Assembly: GCA_003149915.1 (NCBI GenBank) | Contig: QAMK01000033.1 | Location: forward strand, 51,773 to 115,772 | DNA length: 64,000 bases | Source: Bacillota bacterium | GTDB lineage: Bacteria > Bacillota_I > Bacilli_A > RF39 > UBA660 | Direction: 5' to 3' | Part shown: positions 15,697 through 25,205 of the stretch, one piece after another | Layout of the letters: each line of letters starts with the position of its first letter | How positions within the stretch are numbered: the first letter of the stretch is position 1 | Translations under genes and position numbers: made by a program | Notes under the pieces: generated by a model | What the model saw: the letters and a program-made list of their open reading frames with translations, nothing else | Told to the model about the DNA's origin: nothing | Databases searched by the model: none

Positions 15697-16086
15697 TTAT
15701 AACATATTTAAGATATTCTTTTCCGTATTGACAACTTTCAATTTTAAAATTCGATCCATTATTTTCTGATCTGTTAAAGCAACTATAAATGCATCAATTG
15801 GCATAAGTGGAAATAATATATTTCTAAGAAATAATTTGACTCTGCTGGGCTTAGAACCATCTTGATTTACGATTTTTAATCCAACTAACTTCTTACCAAC
15901 GCTCCCTGTTGTAAAAGGAATATCTTTAAACAGTACTAAGCAATATTGAAAAAACATCAAAACAGGCATGTGGGTATATACTAATTCCATTTGGCCTTTT
16001 GTAATAATAAGAGAGAAGAACGATGCTATCAATCCTAAAATTGGAGTATCAACCCAGAAAAACGCTATTACTCTTTTAAAAAACAT
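15697..16086 (-). CDS. RDD-family membrane protein, copy 1
   Basis: The 129-aa protein has hydrophobic segments near residues 5-28, 38-55 and 85-105, and the RDD-family core GSVGKKLVGLKIVNQDG. The start has an AAGGGAG site. RDD proteins are small multi-pass membrane proteins, some proposed to be transporters or transporter partners. It lies between MGxWG copies 2 and 1 (49 and 20 bases), so the two families are probably co-expressed. It is quite diverged from copy 2 (17062-17445), unlike the neighbouring MGxWG copies. Confidence 0.7.
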   Translation of the reverse strand: MFFKRVIAFFWVDTPILGLIASFFSLIITKGQMELVYTHMPVLMFFQYCLVLFKDIPFTTGSVGKKLVGLKIVNQDGSKPSRVKLFLRNILFPLMPIDAFIVALTDQKIMDRILKLKVVNTEKNILNML

Positions 16087-16135
16087 TCTATCACTCCCTT
16101 ATTAAATGCACAGTTACTCTCATTATTAATTTAAT

Positions 16136-17011
16136 CTACTTTGTTTGGTCGTTTAGGATGCCCATCTGTTCATTGTAATCTAAATCGCGAATAATATCTT
16201 CTCCAAACACATTATCATTTACCCAAAAAGTATTTAAAATTGACGCTTCTTTTTCAGTAGGTTTGGGATACTTATTATCTTCCATTACTAATTGAAATCC
16301 TAATTTTTTTATATCTCTACCCCAACCAGGAAGAATAAATGATGACCATCTGCTATGCCATTGAAATCTACTAGGAAGAAACTCTAATTGGTTGATTGTC
16401 TCTGGTTTCGGTGGTTCATTTCCTACCCAATTATATACGATGATTTTATTTGAAGAATTATAATATTCATCTCTTGGTAAAGATCCGATATTAGAATAAT
16501 CTATTGCAATCACTCTTATCAAAATGTATTTTCCATTCCATTTACTTGCATTTACAAATTCTTCTTCACTTTTAGAATTGCTGTGAATTTGGTATAACAA
16601 CACGTCTCCTATTTTCCATTTTGCATGAGACATGCGTAATTTCGTTACCTTTTTCTCTGCTGGCATTGGTGACTCTAATCTTTCTTTTAACTCTTCCAAA
16701 ACCTTTTTTCGTTTTGGAAATAATTTTGGGTTTTCTTCTTTCCATCTTTCTAAATTCGTTCCGAGTTCTAGATACCTCAATGCTTCTTTTTTTACTTTTG
16801 GATGCAGTCTTCCATACTTCCACTGTGTATCTGCTAAAGCAAACCAAAATGATGGTGCATCATCTTCATCATTAATATAATCTTCATAATATTCTAGCAT
16901 CCATTCTGTTGCTTCTTCATTTGTTTTCCCTACTCGAAGCCAGTTTAAGTAATCACTTTTGACATCACACGTTACATCATCTTGATATAGTCCACATCCC
17001 CATATTCCCAT
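16136..17011 (-). CDS. MGxWG family protein, copy 2
   Basis: The 291-aa product is nearly identical to copy 3 (17560-18435) over its whole length, including the C-terminal domain (AKWKIGDVLLYQIHSNSK, NWVGNEPPKPE, EFLPSRFQWHSRW). It shares mainly the N-terminal domain with copy 1. Signature residues MGIWGCGLYQDD are intact and the protein is predicted cytoplasmic. It is co-transcribed with RDD copy 2 upstream and RDD copy 1 downstream. Retention of open frames in close paralogues suggests recent duplication with use. Confidence 0.8.
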   Translation of the reverse strand: MGIWGCGLYQDDVTCDVKSDYLNWLRVGKTNEEATEWMLEYYEDYINDEDDAPSFWFALADTQWKYGRLHPKVKKEALRYLELGTNLERWKEENPKLFPKRKKVLEELKERLESPMPAEKKVTKLRMSHAKWKIGDVLLYQIHSNSKSEEEFVNASKWNGKYILIRVIAIDYSNIGSLPRDEYYNSSNKIIVYNWVGNEPPKPETINQLEFLPSRFQWHSRWSSFILPGWGRDIKKLGFQLVMEDNKYPKPTEKEASILNTFWVNDNVFGEDIIRDLDYNEQMGILNDQTK

Positions 17012-17061
17012 ATAACAGCCTCCTTTTATGGACGATTTAATTCAATATTATATTTATAATT

Positions 17062-17445
17062 TTAATGACTCATTTGAACTGTCGTACCACATACTTTATC
17101 ACCGATAGTTTGATTATTCACAAATACAAAAATCACATAAAACGGGAATGTATATGTACTATGAAATACTCGTTTCACTAATTTCCTTTTATCTGTTACT
17201 CGATTTCCTTTTTTGTCATATATTTTTAATCCCATTATTTTTTTACCAATACTCTCATAACCAAACAATACATCTTTGAAACAAAACAAGATGAATATTG
17301 CAATCATCAATGTTGCACCAATAATGACATCTGTAAAAGCCATAGATAAAAATTGATTTACAATCCACAAAATAAAATAACAAACATAATAAATTATAAA
17401 ATAATCTAAGCAATTTGCTAATACTCTTGCTATTTTTGTGCGCAT
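17062..17445 (-). CDS. RDD-family membrane protein, copy 2
   Basis: The 127-aa protein has three hydrophobic segments (about 11-33, 38-58, 96-112) and the RDD core ESIGKKIMGLKIYDKKG, then NNQTIGDKVCGTTVQMSH at the end. The frame is open four codons further, but ATG 17445 is preferred because GGTGG lies at correct spacing before it. It is the first gene of the RDD2-MGxWG2-RDD1-MGxWG1 unit, driven by the promoter at 17509-17537. Its 3' end is the parent of the remnant at 11132-11197. Confidence 0.72.
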   Translation of the reverse strand: MRTKIARVLANCLDYFIIYYVCYFILWIVNQFLSMAFTDVIIGATLMIAIFILFCFKDVLFGYESIGKKIMGLKIYDKKGNRVTDKRKLVKRVFHSTYTFPFYVIFVFVNNQTIGDKVCGTTVQMSH

Positions 17446-17508
17446 TTTTTCCACCATCTTTTGAAAAAAGTATCATTTAGTTGCCTTAATGTTATACATT
17501 CTACATTC

Positions 17509-17537
17509 ATTATACCATATATAAAAACTACTGACAA
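17509..17537 (-). promoter_or_regulatory. Promoter of the RDD-2 operon, overlapping a terminator
   Basis: TTGTCA at 17532-17537, 17-bp spacer, TATAAT at 17509-17514. The -35 box lies inside the terminator hairpin of the preceding gene. The -10 carries the shared element GTATAATGAATGTAGAA (17499-17515). Confidence 0.75.
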
Positions 17538-17556
17538 TTTAAGTTGCCAGTAGTTT
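17515..17556 (-). terminator. Terminator after MGxWG copy 3
   Basis: Same AAACTACTG/CAGTAGTTT hairpin as at 14762-14803, with five T after the stem on the minus strand. Confidence 0.85.
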
Positions 17557-17559
17557 GAT

Positions 17560-18435
17560 TTATTTTGTTTGGTCGTTTAATGTTCCCATCTGTTCATTGT
17601 AATCTAAGTCGCGAACTATATCTTCTCCAAATACATTATCATTTACCCAAAAAGTGTTTAAATCCGAAGCTTCTTCTTCGGTAGGTTTCGGATACTTATT
17701 ATCTTCCATTACTAATTGAAATCCTAATTTTTTTATTTCTCTATCCCAACCAGGAAGAATAAATGAAGCCCATCTGCTATGCCATTGGAATCTACTGGGA
17801 AGAAACTCTAATTGGTTGATACTTTCTAGTTTCGGTGGTTCATTTCCTACCCAATTATATACGATAATTTTATTTTCGGAATCATAATATTTATCTCTTG
17901 GTAAAGATCCAATATTAGAGTAACTAATTGCAATCACTCTTATCAAAATGTATTTTCCATTCCATTTACTTGCATTTACGAATTCTTCTTCACTTTTAGA
18001 ATTGCTATGAATTTGGTATAACAAGACGTCTCCTACTTTCCATTTTGCATGAGACATGCGTAATTTCGTTACCTTTTTCTCTGGTGGCATTGGTGACTCT
18101 AATCTCTCTTTTAACTCTTCCAAAACCTTTTTTCGTTTCGGAAATAATTTGGGATTTTCTTCTTTCCATCTTTCTAAATTGGTTCCGAGTTTTAGGTACC
18201 TTAATGCTTCTTTTTTTACTTTTGGATGTAGTCTTCCATACTTCCACTGTGTATCTGCTAAAGCAAACCAAAATGGTGGTGCATCATCTTCGTCATCTAT
18301 ATAATCTTCATAATACTCTAACATTAATTCTGTTGCTTCTTCATTTGTTTTCCCTACTCGAAGCCAATTTAAGTAATCATCTTTTACATCACATATTACA
18401 TCATCTTGATATAGTCCGCATCCCCATATTCCCAT
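17560..18435 (-). CDS. MGxWG family protein, copy 3
   Basis: The 291-aa product has the intact signature MGIWGCGLYQDDVICDV, the FWFALADTQWKYGRL helix pair and the C-terminal domain KVGDVLLYQIHSNSK...WNGKYILIRVIAISYSNIGSLP, ending MGTLNDQTK. It is nearly identical to copy 2. It lies 21 bases after the membrane protein gene at 18457-18876, so those two form a unit closed by the hairpin at 17515-17556. No catalytic residues are evident. The conserved aromatic and acidic residues suggest a binding domain. Confidence 0.8.
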   Translation of the reverse strand: MGIWGCGLYQDDVICDVKDDYLNWLRVGKTNEEATELMLEYYEDYIDDEDDAPPFWFALADTQWKYGRLHPKVKKEALRYLKLGTNLERWKEENPKLFPKRKKVLEELKERLESPMPPEKKVTKLRMSHAKWKVGDVLLYQIHSNSKSEEEFVNASKWNGKYILIRVIAISYSNIGSLPRDKYYDSENKIIVYNWVGNEPPKLESINQLEFLPSRFQWHSRWASFILPGWDREIKKLGFQLVMEDNKYPKPTEEEASDLNTFWVNDNVFGEDIVRDLDYNEQMGTLNDQTK

Positions 18436-18456
18436 ATAACAGCCTCCTTGATTTCA

Positions 18457-18876
18457 TTAACGAGTACAATCTTCTTTCATTTCCATATCAATATTTCCAA
18501 TTACAATGTCATTACAACCGAACGTTTTTTGATAAGCGATAATCTTAAAATCATCATAGAAGTATTCTACTGTCCCACCATCCCAATAGGATTCAGAGCG
18601 ATTTGCACTATTGAATACTTCATCTAGGGTAATGACATTACGAAGGATTGCATCTTTGAAATCGTACTTTTGTCCATTTTTCTCTATCGTTATCTCTTCA
18701 ATGCAATCTAAGTAGATATTCCTTCCTTCTTGTTCAAAGTAAAATCTTTCATGCGCACAAGAAGTACTTTCTATTACTGTAAACTCTAGTGACTTTCTAG
18801 TGAGTATTTGAAATAGAACAATCAATAAAATACATACCAAAACGACTCCTAAAATAATTCCTACTCTCTTTTTCAT
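18457..18876 (-). CDS. Small membrane-anchored hypothetical protein, 139 aa
   Basis: Basic MKKR start, one membrane helix (about residues 5-25) without a lipobox cysteine, then about 110 extracytoplasmic residues containing four cysteines. These could form disulfides (SCAHERF, YLDCIEE, FGCND, EDCTR). AGGTAGGAG precedes the ATG. The -10 probably lies over the murI terminator (TGGTATTCT near 18899). It heads the unit with MGxWG copy 3; no family is recognised. Confidence 0.65.
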   Translation of the reverse strand: MKKRVGIILGVVLVCILLIVLFQILTRKSLEFTVIESTSCAHERFYFEQEGRNIYLDCIEEITIEKNGQKYDFKDAILRNVITLDEVFNSANRSESYWDGGTVEYFYDDFKIIAYQKTFGCNDIVIGNIDMEMKEDCTR

Positions 18877-18906
18877 AAACTCCTACCTTTAATAAAAGAA
18901 TACCAT

Positions 18907-18934
18907 AAAAAAAGAAAACGCACTAGGCGTCTTC
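18907..18934 (-). terminator. Terminator after murI
   Basis: Stem GAAGACGC/GCGTTTTC (one G-T pair), 5-nt loop, then seven T; overlaps the murI stop codon. Confidence 0.85.
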
Positions 18935-19657
18935 TAATAATTTGTGGATTCGTTCCTGCTCGTTTGGCTCTGCTATGATTTTTAGAGAACCTTCTTTGTC
19001 GTTTTCTAAGTGTCCCATTTGAAGTGTACGGATAACTCGTTTGGTAATTCCGATTCGGCCATCTACAAAAGTGACATCTCCTAGAACATTTTTGATTTCT
19101 TTTTCTACAAACGCAAAGTGTGTACATCCTAAAACGACGACTTCAGTCCCTTTAAATGGGGCCAGTTTTTCTTTTAGATACTCTTCTATTTTGGGACTAT
19201 CTTGTTCGATCATCGCTGCTAGTTCATCCACTTCTACTACTTGTGTGTTTTTGGTTTGATATAAGTTGCAAAGTTCTTGGAAGCGTTCTGAATACTCCGT
19301 TCCTTTGGTTGCAAGTACGATTGTTTTACTATCTGGATAGTGATCGTGAATCACTTTTAGAGCAGGTTCTGTTCCAATGAATGGAATGTTTTTGTACTTT
19401 TCTCTAATCTTACCTAGCACCATCGTCGTAGCGGTATTACATGCGACGACGATTAATTTCGGATGATACGTTAATAAATCTTGAACGTGATGATCGACAA
19501 TTTGAAATAACTCTTCTTTCGTTTTGGTTCCGTACGGATTATTTTTAGCATCTGCTAAATAGATGTAGTTTTCATTTGGCAAATAGTGTTTGACTACTTT
19601 TAAAATCGATACTCCGCCAATGCCGGAATCTAAAAATGCAATTGGACGTTCTTTCAT
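18923..19657 (-). CDS. murI: Glutamate racemase
   Basis: MurI makes D-glutamate for the peptidoglycan stem peptide. The 244-aa protein has the DSGIGG loop (10-15) and both catalytic cysteines, VVACNTAT (Cys73) and VVLGCTHF (Cys178), in normal spacing. Family length is normal. It follows polC by 10 bases and has an AGGAGG-type site, so it is co-transcribed with polC and the 24325-25167 gene. The hairpin at its stop ends this transcript. Confidence 0.95.
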   Translation of the reverse strand: MKERPIAFLDSGIGGVSILKVVKHYLPNENYIYLADAKNNPYGTKTKEELFQIVDHHVQDLLTYHPKLIVVACNTATTMVLGKIREKYKNIPFIGTEPALKVIHDHYPDSKTIVLATKGTEYSERFQELCNLYQTKNTQVVEVDELAAMIEQDSPKIEEYLKEKLAPFKGTEVVVLGCTHFAFVEKEIKNVLGDVTFVDGRIGITKRVIRTLQMGHLENDKEGSLKIIAEPNEQERIHKLLEDA

Positions 19658-19667
19658 GAAATTCCTC

Positions 19668-22600
19668 CTAAAACAATGTCATTTGACTGGATTCAGGTAA
19701 ATCTTCTAACATTCCCATCAAACGCATTTTATCAATTAAGGTACTACTAATTTTGCCACGTTTTTGTAAGTCTTCGATACTTAAGAAATACTTTTTCTTT
19801 CGCTCTTCGACAATTTGGTTGGCAACGTTTTCACCTAGACCGTCGATGGTTTTAAATGGCGGTATTAAAGTGTTTGGATCGTTTTCATCGATTACGAAAT
19901 ATCTAGAGTCGCTCTTTTCAATCGAGATGTTGGCGAATTTAATTCCTCTTGCGGTTGCTTCCAAAGCGACATGAAGAGAATCTAGAATGCCTGACTCTTT
20001 ATTCGTTGCTTCGAATCCTTTGGCATTAATCATATCCATTTTGGCTTTGATGGCATCGTATCCTTTAATCATCGTTTCAATATCGAAGTCATCGACACGA
20101 ATTGAGAAATATGCGACATAATACCAATTTGGATGATGGACTTTAAACCAAGCGATACGAAGGGCGCTCATAACGTATGCACAAGCATGGGCTTTTGGGA
20201 ACATATATTGAATTTTATGACAAGACTCAATATACCAGTCCGGAATGTTTGCTTGTTCCATCTTTTCTTTCCAAATTTTCCATTCGTCTGGAATCTTTTT
20301 GGCTTTGCCTTTTCTTACAAATTCCATAATCTTGAAGGCATCTTTTGGAGCCATACCGTAGTTCATTAAGTTTACCATGATGTCGTCACGACAACCGATA
20401 ACGTCTTTGAATGGTACGACGTTGTTTTTGATTAGTTCACTGGCATTTCCAGCCCAAACGTCAGTTCCGTGGGAAAGACCTGAAATTTTTACTAGTTCTG
20501 AGAATGTCTTCGGTTTGGTTTCTACCAACATGTTAATTACGAATCTCGTACCTAGTTCTGGAAGTCCTAGAGTTCCCGTTGGACATTCGATTTGTTCTTC
20601 GGTTACACCAAGTGATGTTGGACTCGTTAATAGAGAATATACTTCTTGATCATCAAACGGAATCGTTTTGACGTCGATACCTGATAAGTCTTGTAGTTTT
20701 CTTAATACGGTCGGATCATCGTGTCCTAGAATATCTAGTTTTAAAACGTCTTGGTCGATGGCATGGTATTCAAAGTGGGTTGTCTTCCATTCGGCCGTTG
20801 GATCATCGGCTGGGTATTGGAATGGTGTAAAGTCATATACATCCATGTACTGTGGAATAACGACGATTCCACCTGGGTGTTGGCCAGTCGTTCTCTTGAC
20901 ACCGGTACAGCCGGCGGCAATTCGCTCTACTTCAGCCGTTCGCATGTTCGTGATACCTTTGTCTTCGCAGTAGCCTTTGACATATCCGAAAGCGGTTTTT
21001 TCGGCAACGGTACCAATCGTACCGGCACGATATACGTTTTCTTCACCAAACAATACTTTGGTATAAGCATGAGCACTGGCCTGATTATCACCAGAGAAGT
21101 TCAAGTCGATATCGGGTACTTTGTCAGCATTAAATCCTAAGAAGGTTGCGAATGGCATGTCTTGCCCTTCCTTTCCTAGTGGTTCGCCACATTTCGGACA
21201 AACTTTATCAGGAAGGTCGTATCCACTTGAGAATGTCTTAGAATATGGAACACCATCTGGGCCGATAAACTCAGAATATTTGCAGGATTCGTTTTTACAT
21301 AAGTAATGAGCAGGAAGCGGATTAACCTCAGTAATTCCCATCATCGTTGCGACGAAGGAAGAACCGACGGAACCACGGGAACCTACGATGTAACCATCTT
21401 CATTCGAATGGCGTACCAATCTTTGAGCAATTAAGTAAATCGGATCGAATCCACCACCGATAATACCACCTAATTCTTTCTTTACTTTTTTGGCAATCTT
21501 ATCATCTGTTTGTTCGCCGTCTTCTTCCGTCCAATTCGCTAGAACATGTTCTCGTACTAGTTCTTTGACGGAATCGAATCCTTTTAAAATGGTCTCGTGC
21601 AATTTGGCATACGATTTTGCTTCTTTTTCCTCGTCTGTTAGATCTGGTTCTTCTTCCTCCACCTTTTGCTTACATAGACGGTAAACAATGTCACCGTAAA
21701 GTTCCGTTGCAATCCGTGACTCAATGTTGTATGGAAGTGGATTTCCGTACCAATCAGCTGCTTTCGTATAAACTAGTTCCGTTACGACAGCTGGACAGTC
21801 TAGATAACTTTTGCCGTCGTCACTGCGCACTTTTGGTGAAAATGGAATACCACCCGTATCGATGATAACTTCTAAGATTTCACACATATCGGCAATCTTG
21901 TTTGGATTTTCGATTACGATTTTGTGTCGTTCTTCTTCACTGATGAATGGGAACGCTTCTAACATCTCATCAGTCGTTCTAAAGTATTGATTTGGTATTT
22001 CTTTGATATCGCTTTTTGCTAATGGATGACGTCCTCCACCTGGTACTTTTTGGTTGACGATAATCTCTCTATAGATTCTGTCTTCGGGATTCAATTGATG
22101 AACGTCGCCCGTTGCTACAATCAGTTTACCAGCTTGCTCGGTAGCAGAGATAATCTTCTTGATGTTTTCCACAACTTCTTGTTTGGTATCGAAGTCATGG
22201 GTATCCACCAAATGTTGGTACACTTCTGGTGGTTGTACTTCGACATAATCATAGAAACTGATAATGTTGGTAAGTTCCTGGTCGCCTTTACTTCTAGCGG
22301 CACTGAAAACTTCACTTTCATAACAGCCGGAACCGATTAAAAGCCCTTCTCGCAAAGCTTCTACTTCACTTCTTGGAATGCGTGGAACTTTGTATAAGTA
22401 TTTCGTATTTGCTAATGAAATCAAACGGAATAGATTTTTTAATCCCGTTTTGTTTTTTGCCAAAACGTTGATGTGATGCGTTACACCATATTTATAAATT
22501 TCGTCTTTGGCAACGAGACGATTAAAGTCTTCGATGGTCTTGTAATTGTTGGCATCTAACTTCTTTAACATTTTATAAAATACGAGAGCCGTTCCTTCGG

Positions 22601-24311
22601 CATCGTAATCTCCTCTATGGTGAGCAGATTCATCCCAAGGAACGTCGTAACGTTTTACTAAGGCACTCAAGCTGTGTCTTGCATACGTGTTATCCAATGT
22701 TTGAGATAGTTTCAACGTATCGATAATCGTATTCTTGAATTCGCCTAAATTGTATTTATCCATAGCTGCTAGCACGAATGAGGTATCGAACTTAGCATTG
22801 TGAGCGACGACCGGAGCATCTCCCGTCCAGGCAAGGAACCGTTTGACAGCGTTTTCTTCATTATCTTTATCTTTTAACATCTCGTCGGTGATGTTCGTAA
22901 TTTCTGTAATCTTCGTAGGTAGTTTTCTACCAGGATTGATCAGTTCATCGAAGCGGTCGACAATCTCGCCTTGATGCATCTTGACAGCACCAATTTCGAT
23001 GATAGAATCTCCGCCCGTGGCATTGAACCCAGTCGTCTCTAAGTCGAATACGACGTAAGTTGTATCTAGTAATGGTAGAGTGCTAGGTCTAATGACGATA
23101 TCGACAGAGTCATCTACCATCATGAACTCGGCACCGTAAATTGCTTTGAACGGTTCTTGTCCTTCTTTTAAATGTTTGTTATAGTCCGTTACATAATGGA
23201 ACACATCTGGGAATGCTTGAACGGCATTGTGATCGGTTACAGCGGCTGCTTTGTGGCCCCAACTCACTGCTTGGCGGATGTATGCTTTAGCATCCATGAC
23301 ACCATCCATTTGACTCATTTTCGTATGAGCGTGTAACTCGACTCTCTTTTCTGCATTTTCATCTTTTCTGCTTTCATCCGGGTGATCGTACTTCATGATA
23401 TCTCTTGCATTTAACACGATTTCTTTGGCAAACGCATCATTTTTTGTATACCCTCTGATGATAAACCATTTACCTGCTTTCAATTCTTTTTGTAGTCTTG
23501 CATATTCTTCGTCATCGCGAACGAACACTTTGCAATAAATACTGTCGGTGTAATCTGTAATCTTCAGTGTAATAATTTTAAAATCCGTCTTAGATGACTC
23601 AAATAAATCGACACCAAAGACGTTGGCTGCAACCGTGATGTTGTTGTCTTCGCCCACGATACTTTGGATAGGAACCGGTGTATCTTTTATCGTTCTTCCT
23701 AGTACACAGTTTTCATCGGGAGCCGTCTTTTGGGCACGGAAGCCGTTACTCTTCGGTTTTTCTATTTCTACTTTTTTAACTGGTTCGACAATTCTTGCCG
23801 ATTCGACTGATTCTTGAATTTTTTGTTTCGTCTCCGCACTTTTTTCTTCATTCATGATGATTCCAATTTTAGAAGTGAATCCATACTCTCTATAAAAGTC
23901 ATTGATTTTATCGATCATTTCTTCTACTTGATGACGTTCTGCTACATTGGTAACTTCGATATTGTACGTATCACCATCGCTCACTAAATTATCTTTAAAG
24001 ATCATCGACATCCGTTGGACATCTTTTACTTTTTCTAATGTCCGTTCATAGTACTCAGGAATTTTAGAAGAATCCTCTTTTTCTACTTCCACTTCTAACC
24101 GAATGTTCAGTACCATCTTGTATGCTTCTTTTAGGGCATCTTCCAAGGCAAAGAACAACTCACTAGAAAAGTTCGTCGGATTTTGCAACACGAACGTCCA
24201 TTCATGATTTTTTTGTTTTACATGAATCTGCTTTAGAGAAGCATATAGTAATTCTTGTTTATATTTTGCATCTAATGAAATGTATCCTAATAACTTATTT
24301 AATTCTTCCAT
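19668..24311 (-). CDS. polC: DNA polymerase III alpha subunit, PolC type
   Basis: PolC is the main replicative polymerase of low-GC Gram-positives and carries its own proofreading exonuclease. In order: an N-terminal domain, an OB fold (about 230-310), the PHP domain start VELHAHTKMSQMDGVMD (about 327-343), an inserted DEDD exonuclease opening YVVFDLETTGF (about 420), the rest of PHP, and the polymerase with PDIDLNFSGDNQ and GTIGTVAEKTAFGYVKG. The zinc motif is CKNESCKYSEF...CPKCGEP. At 1547 aa it is about 100 residues longer than Bacillus PolC, partly from an acidic insertion near 870-940. The separate DnaE at 27828 completes the usual pair. Confidence 0.97.
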   Translation of the reverse strand: MEELNKLLGYISLDAKYKQELLYASLKQIHVKQKNHEWTFVLQNPTNFSSELFFALEDALKEAYKMVLNIRLEVEVEKEDSSKIPEYYERTLEKVKDVQRMSMIFKDNLVSDGDTYNIEVTNVAERHQVEEMIDKINDFYREYGFTSKIGIIMNEEKSAETKQKIQESVESARIVEPVKKVEIEKPKSNGFRAQKTAPDENCVLGRTIKDTPVPIQSIVGEDNNITVAANVFGVDLFESSKTDFKIITLKITDYTDSIYCKVFVRDDEEYARLQKELKAGKWFIIRGYTKNDAFAKEIVLNARDIMKYDHPDESRKDENAEKRVELHAHTKMSQMDGVMDAKAYIRQAVSWGHKAAAVTDHNAVQAFPDVFHYVTDYNKHLKEGQEPFKAIYGAEFMMVDDSVDIVIRPSTLPLLDTTYVVFDLETTGFNATGGDSIIEIGAVKMHQGEIVDRFDELINPGRKLPTKITEITNITDEMLKDKDNEENAVKRFLAWTGDAPVVAHNAKFDTSFVLAAMDKYNLGEFKNTIIDTLKLSQTLDNTYARHSLSALVKRYDVPWDESAHHRGDYDAEGTALVFYKMLKKLDANNYKTIEDFNRLVAKDEIYKYGVTHHINVLAKNKTGLKNLFRLISLANTKYLYKVPRIPRSEVEALREGLLIGSGCYESEVFSAARSKGDQELTNIISFYDYVEVQPPEVYQHLVDTHDFDTKQEVVENIKKIISATEQAGKLIVATGDVHQLNPEDRIYREIIVNQKVPGGGRHPLAKSDIKEIPNQYFRTTDEMLEAFPFISEEERHKIVIENPNKIADMCEILEVIIDTGGIPFSPKVRSDDGKSYLDCPAVVTELVYTKAADWYGNPLPYNIESRIATELYGDIVYRLCKQKVEEEEPDLTDEEKEAKSYAKLHETILKGFDSVKELVREHVLANWTEEDGEQTDDKIAKKVKKELGGIIGGGFDPIYLIAQRLVRHSNEDGYIVGSRGSVGSSFVATMMGITEVNPLPAHYLCKNESCKYSEFIGPDGVPYSKTFSSGYDLPDKVCPKCGEPLGKEGQDMPFATFLGFNADKVPDIDLNFSGDNQASAHAYTKVLFGEENVYRAGTIGTVAEKTAFGYVKGYCEDKGITNMRTAEVERIAAGCTGVKRTTGQHPGGIVVIPQYMDVYDFTPFQYPADDPTAEWKTTHFEYHAIDQDVLKLDILGHDDPTVLRKLQDLSGIDVKTIPFDDQEVYSLLTSPTSLGVTEEQIECPTGTLGLPELGTRFVINMLVETKPKTFSELVKISGLSHGTDVWAGNASELIKNNVVPFKDVIGCRDDIMVNLMNYGMAPKDAFKIMEFVRKGKAKKIPDEWKIWKEKMEQANIPDWYIESCHKIQYMFPKAHACAYVMSALRIAWFKVHHPNWYYVAYFSIRVDDFDIETMIKGYDAIKAKMDMINAKGFEATNKESGILDSLHVALEATARGIKFANISIEKSDSRYFVIDENDPNTLIPPFKTIDGLGENVANQIVEERKKKYFLSIEDLQKRGKISSTLIDKMRLMGMLEDLPESSQMTLF

Positions 24312-24324
24312 ACGGTACCTTCTT

Positions 24325-25167
24325 CTAGATGATTTCTAAGTCATCGATTCTTAAAATTTGTTTTTGATTGCGGATACAGAAATCGATAAATCCAATTAAA
24401 TCGATTTTAGATAGTTCTTCTTCTATTTTATACTCTTCAATATCAAATGCAATTTTGTCTCTCATCATGTACTTTGTTAACGTATCTTCTGTTGCTCCTA
24501 AATACATTAGCCAATACGGATAAATTTGTTTCTTTAAAAACTTTAATGTCGGGTCTCCCATTCCTGCGGTGTAGTTCGATTTTCCTGTAATTCTCGTATA
24601 AAGTTCATTATTGATAGCAAGTTCTAAGACAGCTTTTAAGATATCTTTGTATTCTGGTTTGTAGTTTCCAATTTTATATCTTACTGTCGAATAGACGATA
24701 CTTAAGATAGCACCTAACCCACTTTGCATATCGCTTTCTCTACCCCAAACGATGATGTTTTCTTCGTTTGCATAATCGTAGTAGACGACATTCATCTTGG
24801 GTGGTACGACTAAAATTTGATATTCTGTATCAAAAGGCATTCTCGTAATTTCCAATAAATTTTTGGCAATCGCTTTTTTATTTTTATCCCAGACTTGCAT
24901 CAAAAAGATACGGTGCTTGTCGGCATCTTTTTTGATTTTTTCATACATTTTCGATTCCAATGCTAAATTGTAAATCGTATCGTCGTCCGGAATGAAATTT
25001 TTGATGTTGCGAATCATTATTCTTTGATCATTTTGTAAACTTTCATACTGCTTTCTATATTTTTTCCAAACGGTCGTTTTAAAATCTTGACTTTCCGAAG
25101 AGATAGAGGCACCAAACAGTAGGTTCCAAATGATAATAAAATCGTTTGTCATAAAATTCAATACCAT
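24325..25167 (-). CDS. Hypothetical protein, 280 aa, upstream of polC
   Basis: A soluble, helix-rich protein with many aromatic residues. Visible segments are KKYRKQYESLQNDQRIMIRNIKNF (given here only as a helical basic stretch near 35-58), GRESDMQSGLGAILS and YPYWLMYLGATEDTLTKYMM. No catalytic or nucleic acid-binding motif is recognised. It has an AAGGAAGTGG site and ends 13 bases before polC, so co-expression with polC and murI is likely. A short 24-nt tandem repeat that can form a branched stem-loop lies just upstream (25206-25280). Confidence 0.65.
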   Translation of the reverse strand: MVLNFMTNDFIIIWNLLFGASISSESQDFKTTVWKKYRKQYESLQNDQRIMIRNIKNFIPDDDTIYNLALESKMYEKIKKDADKHRIFLMQVWDKNKKAIAKNLLEITRMPFDTEYQILVVPPKMNVVYYDYANEENIIVWGRESDMQSGLGAILSIVYSTVRYKIGNYKPEYKDILKAVLELAINNELYTRITGKSNYTAGMGDPTLKFLKKQIYPYWLMYLGATEDTLTKYMMRDKIAFDIEEYKIEEELSKIDLIGFIDFCIRNQKQILRIDDLEII

Positions 25168-25205
25168 AATCCCACTTCCTTACTAACTATATATAAATAT
25201 AACAT

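Noticed and set aside
18045..18542. 165-aa plus-strand open frame opposite MGxWG copy 3
   Set aside because: A similar mirror frame occurs opposite the other copies; it reflects codon structure of the real gene and has no promoter or ribosome binding site.
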